64,000 bases of DNA from the NCBI GenBank assembly GCA_026182355.1, contig JAPFBL010000235.1, forward strand, positions 984,001 through 1,048,000. Direction: 5' to 3'. This stretch comes from Hermatobates lingyangjiaoensis (taxonomy: Eukaryota > Arthropoda > Insecta > Hemiptera > Hermatobatidae). The notes beneath the pieces were generated by a model. The model was not told the DNA's origin, made no database searches, and saw nothing but the letters and a program-made list of their open reading frames with translations. The position numbers and the translations under genes were made by a program. Of the stretch, positions 57,154 through 64,000 are shown one piece after another. Every line of letters starts with the position of its first letter. Position 1 is the stretch's first letter.

Positions 57154-57262
57154 GAATTTAAAAAGAACACATAGAAAGGAAATCACTGAACTCACTACTA
57201 TATTTCGATGTCCTCGTCTTCAGGAAAAGAAGTGAATCGCTCCAAATGCTGATAACGACTCA
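57147..57262 (-). mobile_element. Minus-strand copy of the 16-kb PLE 3' tip
   Basis: The complement of 17,460-17,583: AACTAGAATTTAAAAAGAAC, CACTACTATATTTCGATGTC, CTCGTCTTCAGGAAAAGAAG, TGAATCGCTCC. It starts at (TA)n at the same base as the plus-strand original, confirming the element's end, and is truncated internally at about 57,262 by another TA tract. Confidence 0.8.
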
Positions 57263-57289
57263 ATATATATATATATATATATATATAAG

Positions 57290-57440
57290 GATTTCACATA
57301 AACACGTGAAATAACAATCAATGATCAAACCACAAAAAGAAATAAAATCAGTTGAGTTTTAAACTCTGACGAAGACCGCTTGTTACGGTTGAAAGATCTT
57401 AGTCTTGTTTTCCCATTTTTTATTGTGGTTTGATCATTGA
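57290..57440. mobile_element. Family A fold-back with shortened left arm
   Basis: The left arm stops after ACCACAAAAAGAAATAAAAT. The right arm is complete: AAACTCTGACGAAGACCGCT, TGTTACGGTTGAAAGATC, TTAGTC. Helix II and III are intact, with helix I reduced to ACT/AGT. Confidence 0.75.
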
Positions 57441-57454
57441 TATATATATATATA

Positions 57455-57554
57455 TTACGGGAGCAGACCTTCGTTTATGGAGAAAGTGCATTAGAGAACT
57501 TGAGAGACTCAGTAGAAAAGTGGTAAAATTAAAAATAGGCATAGAATTTAACAA

Positions 57555-57589
<35 letters not shown>
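57455..57589 (+). mobile_element. PLE N-terminal fragment with inverted start, ending at (TA)n
   Basis: GGGAGCAGACCTTCGTTTA is the complement of the KEGLLP codons, as at 38,230-38,252. It is followed in plus orientation by WRKCIRELERLSRKVVKLKI, GIEFNKTY and (TA)n at 57,557. It is a miniature version of the 38-40 kb arrangement, an inverted tip joined to N-terminal coding sequence, with everything between deleted. Confidence 0.7.
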
Positions 57590-57592
<3 letters not shown>

Positions 57593-57594
57593 AC

Positions 57595-57712
57595 TTCGTC
57601 CTCTCTTCTAGTCTACTCCTGATGACGAACAAACAGTTCGAAATATTGAATTCTGTAAGTGTTCTTTTTATTCTTTTTTCTGTGTCGTGCTTTGTGTAAT
57701 TTAAAGTTATAT
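57595..57712 (+). mobile_element. Family G PLE-type tip with hammerhead-like core
   Basis: TCTTCTAGTCTACTC, CTGATGA (about 57,619-57,625), C, GAAC, loop AAACA, GTTC, GAAATATT, GAATTCTGTAAG, ending AATTTAAAGTTATATA. The GAAC/GTTC hairpin is perfect. The outer flanks pair only weakly. The minus copy at 14,091-14,270 has lost the hairpin. Confidence 0.72.
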
Positions 57713-58046
57713 ATATTGATAGAATTATTGATCGTAGAATAGAAACAAAATTAAAATTTATCGGGACCGGGTCAGTCAGTTCTTCAGGTTGAAATTAAAC
57801 TCTCATTGCCAACGTTTAGGTTTTTATTTAAAACCTTTTTCATAGGTGGAAATATAAATATTGAAACGTGTTGTTGAAATCCACAGACTATTTTTCTTTG
57901 TAAAATAATTTGTAATGTGATATTTAGTTTTTCTGTTTCAAATTTTATACTTCTGCTTATGAAAAAGATTTTAAATAAAAACGGAACGTTGGCAATGAGT
58001 GTTTAATTAGAACTTGAAGAACTGATCCAGTCCCGATAAACTTCAG

Positions 58047-58093
<47 letters not shown>
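57713..58093. mobile_element. Family B fold-back ending at (TA)n
   Basis: Left arm ATTGATCGTAGAATAGAAAC, GTCAGTTCTTCAGGTTG, AACCTTTTTCATAGG. Right arm TATGAAAAAGATTTTAAATA, AAAACGGAACGTTGGCAATG. GAAACG has become GGAACG. The TA tract is at 58,047-58,093. Confidence 0.68.
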
Positions 58094-58096
<3 letters not shown>

Positions 58097-58245
58097 CATG
58101 AGGAAAAAACTAGATCAGTTGGGACTGTAACAAGTGACTCTGACGAAGACCACTTGTTACAGTCAGGTTTTTTTTTTTCTTTCTCATATTGTGGTTTGGA
58201 CGTTGATTTATATTTTTCGAGTTTATTGTGAAATCTTAGTTTATT
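58094..58245. mobile_element. Family A remnant
   Basis: GACTCTGACGAAGACCACTT, GTTACAGTCAGG, then CTCATATTGTGGTTTGGACG. CTGACGA is kept, but helix II and GAAA are damaged (CAGTCAGG in place of CGGTTGAAAG). Confidence 0.6.
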
Positions 58246-58249
58246 TATA

Positions 58250-59155
58250 TGCATAAAATTTAATTTTTAACTGAATATAAAACACATGAATGAACATCGT
58301 CAGGATCATGTAAAAGAAAGACCAAATACTGACTGATCGTTTAATTTGGAAACAATAAAAAAGTTGCTGACAATTTTCAACATGAAAGGAAAAAGTCAAG
58401 AAATTTACTATTTAGGGAAATGATAAGCATGAAATGTAGGAATGATTCTTTAGGGCATGAATTTAGCAAATTTAAAACTGCTATTGAAGAAAACATTCTG
58501 TAGCTAAAATTTCTACTATTCTGTCAACCACATGTTGATTTAGGTTAAATAGGCTTTCAGAATAAGGTTGAATCCGTGTTGGTTTCTAAAATTACGTTTA
58601 ACAATTAAATATCCATAAACTCATTATGTAGTCCGAGTTAATGGACTAATTGAATTTTGCAGTTTACTGAAACATTACATTGGTTGCTTCTCCTCTTCTA
58701 ATGCCATATTTATGTAGTTTAATACGGATTTCAATTCCCTTAGAAGTTTAATCAAGGTCTATTTGACCTCTGTCTCTACAAGGAACCGTGTAAGCTCAAA
58801 CATTACGATTCATTGAATAATTCTCAAACAACTATAATGCTATGCAATTGTTTTACTTACAGAATTTTTCTAAATGCTATTTTAGTGAACTCATTGATTA
58901 TTTATGTCATATTTATTTTTAAATTTTATTTATGTCAAATTTTTCTGTGCTTGTTTTATGTTTCACTTATAACCTGAATAAGAGTACGAGGTGGTCAGAG
59001 GTTTTATTATTTACCCGTAACAAGAAGAAAAGGACGAAGTGTCAAAACTATTTTTTGCTTTCTCTATAATTATAATAATTACATGTGGATATTGTATTTA
59101 ACAATTTTCACTACTTGGACTTTAAACTTGTACCCTATTCTAGTATTTCTCAAAT
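58250..59155. other. AT-rich DNA with nothing recognised
   Basis: No gene or repeat recognised. Confidence 0.4.
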
Positions 59156-59159
59156 CGAA

Positions 59160-59312
59160 ACAACTTCTGATGAAACTACTCAGTTAGGTTTTTGACTCTG
59201 ACGAAGACCGCTTGTTAGGGTTGAAAGATCTTAGTCTTGTTTTCTCATTTCATATTGTGGTTTGTTCATTGATTGTTATTTCACGTGTTTATGTGAAATC
59301 TTTATATATATA
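59160..59312 (+). mobile_element. Family A tip, single arm
   Basis: AGTTAGGTTTTTGACTCTGA, CGAAGACCGCTTGTTAGGGT, TGAAAGATCTTAGTC and onward to TTTCACGTGTTTATGTGAAA and TA repeats. GGGTT replaces CGGTT in helix II. Only one arm is present, so family A exists as a plain directional tip as well as fold-backs. Confidence 0.75.
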
Positions 59313-59329
59313 TAACAATTAAAAGAAAC

Positions 59330-59490
59330 GGTCCAGCGGACATTTTTAAATAAAATAAATTCAAAACGAAGGACTCTTAATAAATTCCTGCGGGACTCTT
59401 CGACCTTCACACCTCCTGATGACGACGATGGTCGAAATATCGATGTGAGTTATGTCTGTGTCTTTCTGTGTGTTTCCTTCGTTTTGAATT

Positions 59491-59551
<61 letters not shown>
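59330..59551 (+). mobile_element. PLE-type tip with hammerhead-like core, ending at (TA)n
   Basis: TTCACACCTC, CTGATGA (about 59,416-59,422), C, GAC, GATG, GTC, GAAATATC, GATGTGAG, then TTATGTCTGTGTCTTTCTGT and the TA tract at about 59,497-59,551. CACACCTC pairs with GATGTGAG at six of eight positions. Its left part (TTCAAAACGAAGGA) is inverted relative to its end, as at 36.35 kb. Confidence 0.75.
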
Positions 59552-59552
<1 letters not shown>

Positions 59553-59554
<2 letters not shown>

Positions 59555-59804
59555 ATGATCAAACCACAATAAGAAATGGGAAAACAAAACTAAGATCTTT
59601 CAACCGTAACAAGCGGTCTTTGTCAGAGTCAAAAACCCAACATAAACCAACAAAAACCCAAAACCCAACATTTTTGACTCTGACAAAGACCGCTTGTTAC
59701 GGTTGAAAGATCTTAGTCTTGTTTTCCCATTTTTTATTGTGGTTTGATCATTGATTGTTATTTCACGTGTTTATGTGAAATCTTATATATATATATATAT
59801 ATAT
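59553..59804. mobile_element. Family A fold-back, well preserved
   Basis: Arms CAATGATCAAACCACAATAA and the complement; centre AACCCAACATAAACCAACAA. The right arm has GACTCTGACAAAGACCGC, TTGTTACGGTTGAAAGATC, TTAGTC. CTGACAA differs from CUGANGA at G8. Helices I, II and III are intact in both arms. Confidence 0.78.
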
Positions 59805-59849
59805 TAATTATTTATATTTGTGGTTTATTTAAGCCCTTAAATATGACAC

Positions 59850-60075
59850 TTGTTATACTTATCTCCCGAGGTGAACCTTCCAGTATCATGTTGCTCCACT
59901 ATTGCACAAAACAGTACAAGTAGTCATGAAAATTGACCGGGTAGGAATGGTGCCCACGGGAACAAACAGACGGACCTAACTAGAACTTGGACTTCAGAAA
60001 ACTTTCGATACCAGCATTGCACTTCCGAACCCCCTGAGAACCCTAACCTCACCCTTGCGATTATAGTTTAACCTA
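59850..60075. other. GC-richer island of unknown origin
   Basis: TTGCTCCACTATTGCACAAA, AATTGACCGGGTAGGAATGG, TGCCCACGGGAACAAACAGA and CCGAACCCCCTGAGAACCC stand out against AT-rich flanks. No long open frame and no family recognised. Probably a mobile-element fragment. Confidence 0.35.
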
Positions 60076-60079
60076 GTTC

Positions 60080-61160
60080 TGTTGTATTAGTTTGCTCTAT
60101 TTTAAAAAAAAAAATTGGTTGTTGATAACAGAATGCTTAATTTTTTTTTAAAAATTGTTAATAACATCTAATGAGAACTACTTCTAAATTAACATAGAAG
60201 ATTTATATTTTTTTTCGAACAAAGATAATATTACAAATAAAATACGATTTCATAATAAAATAGAATCAATGTATAAGTCATCATATCAGAATAGTATACA
60301 TCTGTTTATGTGTGATTTTATTTTATCTTTTGAGTACGTATTTAAGTCAAATATGTACTTGCATGTGTGTTTTTGCCTGCAATTTTGTTCCTTATTTAAT
60401 TATCTCTAATTTTTTTTCCAGTTTGTGTAAATTTATTTGAACTACATTAGTAATATCACTTTACAGAATATACTACTAGCAGTAATTAAGTAATTTACAA
60501 AATTTTCCCAACACTAGCATTTTTCAATCTTACCAGTATATTTTATCGGAAAATTTACTTAATTATTTACATCGCATTTTCATGTCAGTCTATCATTAAA
60601 AGGAGTTTTCCAGTCAACTAAGGTGATTATTATCTCACTGTGGCTCATTCATATGCATGAAGTTTTTTTTTTAAAAAAATTATTTATATTCACAATTTGA
60701 CCTACAATCTTACTCAACTAACATAAAGCTTAAGCACATTTAAAAATTCAAATCGAGTGTATGAATAGTATATAAAGAGTTCTCCATATCTTTTTTATAT
60801 GATTATACAATTTCATACACTTTTAGGTTTTACATATCATTTAGTTCTAACTAAATAGTATTATTCATTTTAATCTAGTCGTTTACGTTTATTTGTAAAC
60901 AGATTTTAGGATAGCAGGAAGTAGGTTAGATACATTTAGGCAAATTATAAATAAAGCGTAGTAGACTGGAAACTCATTTGGACTCATTATATCTCAGTAC
61001 CTGCTACTTGTAGTATGGCTACATTTAATTCCACTACTATTTAGAAATTACTTTTAGTGCATACTATACGTTATATGATCAATGTATATCTTGAATGGAG
61101 TTCTTGAACTATGCTTGACTTGGCCCTGATAAACTGAGTACGTATGATTTCTGTTATTTA
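60080..61160. other. AT-rich DNA with nothing recognised
   Basis: No gene, RNA or repeat recognised. Confidence 0.45.
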
Positions 61161-61164
61161 TATA

Positions 61165-61455
61165 TATAATAGGTATGTTCTCTAATCGGGGTTCAGTCAA
61201 TTTTCCAGGATAAAAAATTAAACTCTCGTTGCCAACGTTTCGCTTTTATTTAAAACCTTTTTCATAGGCAGAAGTAAGAATTTTCTTAGTTAAAAAATTC
61301 TTACTTCTGCCTATGAAAAAGGCTTTAAATAAAACCGAAACGTTGGCAACAAGAGTTTAATTTTTTATCCTGAAAAATTGACCGAACCCCGATTAGAGAA
61401 CATACCTATTCTATTCTATCAAACGGTCGATATATTATTGAATCTGTTATATATA
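61165..61455. mobile_element. Family B fold-back
   Basis: Left arm TCTAATCGGGGTTCAGTCAA, GCCAACGTTTCGCTTTTATT. Right arm CTATGAAAAAGGCTTTAAAT, AAAACCGAAACGTTGGCAAC, ACCGAACCCCGATTAGAGAA. The centre, AAGAATTTTCTTAGTTAAAA and neighbours, is a small palindrome. Ends near ATATATTATTGAATCTG. Confidence 0.72.
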
Positions 61456-61469
61456 TAGTAGATAGCAAG

Positions 61470-61565
61470 ATTTCATGACAATTAACGTCCAAATTACAAT
61501 AAAAAATAATTGAGACTTTTCAACCATAACAACCTGTCTTTGTCAGAGTTAAATAACACACCCGA
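61470..61565 (-). mobile_element. Family A remnant, one arm
   Basis: GACAATTAACGTCCAAATTA, TTTCAACCATAACAACCTGT, CTTTGTCAGAGTTAAATAA. On the minus strand: CTGACAA, a weak hairpin, GAAAAGTC. Confidence 0.55.
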
Positions 61566-61569
61566 TATT

Positions 61570-62440
61570 TCTAAATTATTATTGCATTTTCATAAGTGTA
61601 TATTAATAGACTATTTTTACCTTGAAAGTGTAATAAGCTAATTATTAATGAAATACTTTATTTTCTCCTTGTTATGAATTTTATAAAACCCAATTAATGA
61701 TATTTTTTAAATTTCCTCCCCTTAAAAACAACAATTTACCAATATATCTAAATTTACTAATTAATAAACCAAACTGCATTTCTTTATAATATGATTTCTT
61801 TACCAGTTTAATTGGCTTGAATGAGGAATTTTTATTTTATTCTTAAAGAAATCTAACAAGTACTTTGTTAAAATTATTTGTTATTTCACCTCTAAATACG
61901 AAAAACTTTTATAAAATTATTTTTTAACTTAATGAAATCGTTATATATTTCCCAATTATGACGATTTTTTATAATGTGCGCCCAAGATACAGAAACAGCT
62001 ACTTTCGCTATTTTGTCGACTCTTTCTTTATTTTTGATACAAGTCTAGAGTTTTTGGCAGTACTTTGCATTTCTTTGGTGGATAGAGATTAGTGATTCTT
62101 GATTTCACTAAATCACTGGATCTTTAATCTGAACTGATTCAGCTGTGCTGAAATCATAGATTACCTTAGAAATCCATAAACATCCATTTGTCTGTATTTT
62201 CAAAATATACTTGCATATCTATACATTGTTATAACTTTTTGAATAAAAACTTAACTTTTATTCATGTTTAAAGAAAATGAAGCGACGACTTGACAGATTT
62301 GACAATGACAAAAATAAATGAAAAAGGATTAGACTAAATAATAGTAACTAAAATAATAATAAAATAGAGTTAAAATAATTAAATAATAAAATCTAGGCAG
62401 CATTGGGATAGTAGGTAGGTTATATAATCAGAAAGGTAGG
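61570..62440. other. AT-rich DNA with nothing recognised
   Basis: No recognisable feature. Confidence 0.4.
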
Positions 62441-62454
62441 ACTCCCTAGATCAG

Positions 62455-62525
62455 TTCTTGTTGAAGATGGGTGACATCCGAAACCGGTCCGAGAGCTACA
62501 CCAGCAGGGTACGAGGTAAGAAGGT
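62455..62525 (+). repeat. Hammerhead-like remnant beside the 79-bp array
   Basis: TTGTTGAAGA, T, GGGTG, ACATCC, GAAACCGGTCCGAG. GGGTG can pair partly with CATCC, and GAAAC is present. UUGAAGA deviates from CUGANGA at one base. A similar GAAACCGGTC motif is at 20,260-20,300 on the minus strand. Confidence 0.4.
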
Positions 62526-62531
62526 ATATTA

Positions 62532-62931
62532 TATGTTTAATATTAATTAACTTTTATTGTTGGATTACTATCATATTGGAGTATGCTGGGATCAACACGA
62601 GCTACAAGGCTATGTTTAATATTAATTAACTTTTATTGTTGGATTACTATCATTTTGGAGTATGCTGCGATCAACACGAGCTACAAGGCTATGTTTAATA
62701 TTAATTAACTTTTATTGTTGGATTACTATCATCTTGGAGTATGCTGGGATCAACACGAGCTACAAGGCTATGTTTAATATTAATTAACTTTTATTGTTGG
62801 ATTACTATTATTTTGTAGTATGCTAGGATCAACACGAGCTACAAGGCTATGTTTAATATTAATTAACTTTGATTGTTGGATTACTATCATTTTGGAGTAT
62901 GCTGGGATCAACACGAGCTACAAGGTTATCA
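62532..62931 (+). repeat. Tandem array, 5 units of 79-80 bp
   Basis: Unit starts at ATGTTTAATATTAATTAACT near 62,532, 62,612, 62,691, 62,770 and 62,849. Each unit ends with GGGATCAACACGAGCTACAA. Units differ by only a few bases, so the array is recent. The TTAATATTAATTAA portion is self-complementary. Confidence 0.93.
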
Positions 62932-64000
62932 TATATCTGGAATTATAGCTTGAAATATACAAGCTAAAGAGGATATACCTGATTGTAGGAAGAAGGGAAG
63001 TGAGGCGAATGTACTGTTGGAAACTGACTGTTTAATTTAATGACTTTGTGGGGAAGTAGACGAAGTGACAGTGGATCATGTTCCTATTCATCGTACTACC
63101 TATCCTGCTGAAAGCAAAATATGATCTGCTCTTCCCCCAGCACCTTCTCCTCGTAAACTAGTTAAGGGTTAACCCCCTTCCTTCCTTTTGCCGATTCCCG
63201 TTTCTATTTTCTCACTACAACCAGTTGTTACTCACTACAACATCTCGTTGACCCTTCCTAGTATTTCAATTTATAATACAATCATATCGTTAACTGTTAC
63301 CATGTTATGATTTTAATTAAAAATTAATAAAACAAAGTAAATTCCATGGAAGAAAAAAGTTATTTTGTAATAGAACTTTATTTATGTTTATGCTCTGTAA
63401 CTCCCAAGCATCAGTGAAAGGCTAACATAATTTGATTGAAAAACTAGAGATTTAAATGAAAAAGAATTAATATACCAACGACCATAGAATATTTTCATTT
63501 AAATCAGTTTACGTGGTAATTAGCAGTTTCGGATCAAAGACCAACTACAGCTATTTTTGTTAAGGTCAGTAAATATTGTCATGAATGGGGAAGTCAGTCT
63601 GTCAGGGGAAGGAGTCGTTTTCATGGTCGCATGGTCCATGCAGCTTTCAATTCTGTATATATTTGATGGACTGCATGATTTACATTATGGTCGAAGTTAT
63701 GGCTGAAAAAATAATTAGCGTAAATATTTATAGGTTAAAGTTCAAAATTAGTTATTAGTGCATACAGAGTGTGCAACGTGGCCAATAAAATGGTAAAAAC
63801 AGAACTTAATATATACTAATATCAATTGATATTATATAATAACTAGTATTTTCAAATATTCATTTTAATATAAAAAGAAAGGAAAAGAAAACTTTGCACT
63901 AAAATAAGACTTTTTATAATCAAAACTGGATGTTATTTGGGCATTTCTACAATGAAAAAAAAACACATTGATATCAGATCATTATATTCACAGACGTGAA
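62932..64000. other. Mixed AT-rich DNA with nothing recognised
   Basis: A GC-richer patch at 63,120-63,260 (CTTCCCCCAGCACCTTCTCC, TTGCCGATTCCCG) has no open frame or recognisable family. The rest is AT-rich. Confidence 0.4.

Overview
The window is AT-rich eukaryotic, almost certainly invertebrate, repeat-dominated DNA. I find no confident host gene. The best host-exon candidate is weak (28,298-28,482). A tRNA-derived SINE ending in an (AACCT)n tail, the arthropod-type telomere unit TTAGG in reverse complement, and the abundance of Penelope-like elements (PLEs) would suit an arthropod. That placement is inference at low confidence.

The dominant theme is PLEs and their debris. PLE coding sequence occurs at 13.3-14.0 kb (minus, degenerate GIY-YIG and C-terminus), 16.3-17.6 kb (plus, RT thumb, linker and GIY-YIG), 25.9-26.2 kb (minus, GIY-YIG) and 38.2-40.6 kb (plus, the best copy: nearly whole RT with YVDD, then GIY-YIG one frameshift away). 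Short pieces encoding the PLE N-terminal domain lie at 13.3, 19.2-20.0, 30.9-31.2, 40.5 and 57.5 kb. Dozens of PLE-tip-like units, mostly inverted (fold-back) and bounded by (TA)n tracts, fill 13-22, 25-26, 30-38, 44-54 and 56-61.5 kb. I sort them by sequence into families A, B, C, E and G plus a few others.

Most families carry the same small arrangement: CUGANGA, a 2-6 bp hairpin (usually with one unpaired base before it), GAAA, a 1-2 bp mini-helix, U-H, and flanks that pair with each other. This is a minimal type I hammerhead ribozyme core. In several families the pairing flanks differ in sequence but remain complementary. Hammerhead motifs are known in PLE terminal repeats. Their number, sequence diversity and inverted packaging here are the most interesting signal in the window.

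Layout: 0-3 kb plain AT-rich DNA; 3.1-5.1 kb two SINEs and another repeat; 5.3-7.2 kb fold-backs; 8.4-10.6 kb a satellite array of 128-153 bp units; 12.1-12.5 kb a GC-richer island; 13-22.3 kb PLE and fold-back cluster; 22.4-24.8 kb SINEs, a LINE-like 3' end and two tandem arrays; 25.7-26.4 kb PLE fragment between family A tips; 27-30 kb quiet; 30.4-33 kb PLE tips; 34.4-35.4 kb repeat and SINE; 36.3-40.6 kb fold-backs, a near-perfect 193-bp-arm palindrome and the best PLE; 41-46 kb mostly plain; 46.7-54.6 kb a 3.6-kb segment present twice in direct orientation around a hammerhead-bearing unit; 56.9-61.5 kb PLE tips; 62.5-62.9 kb a 79-bp tandem array.
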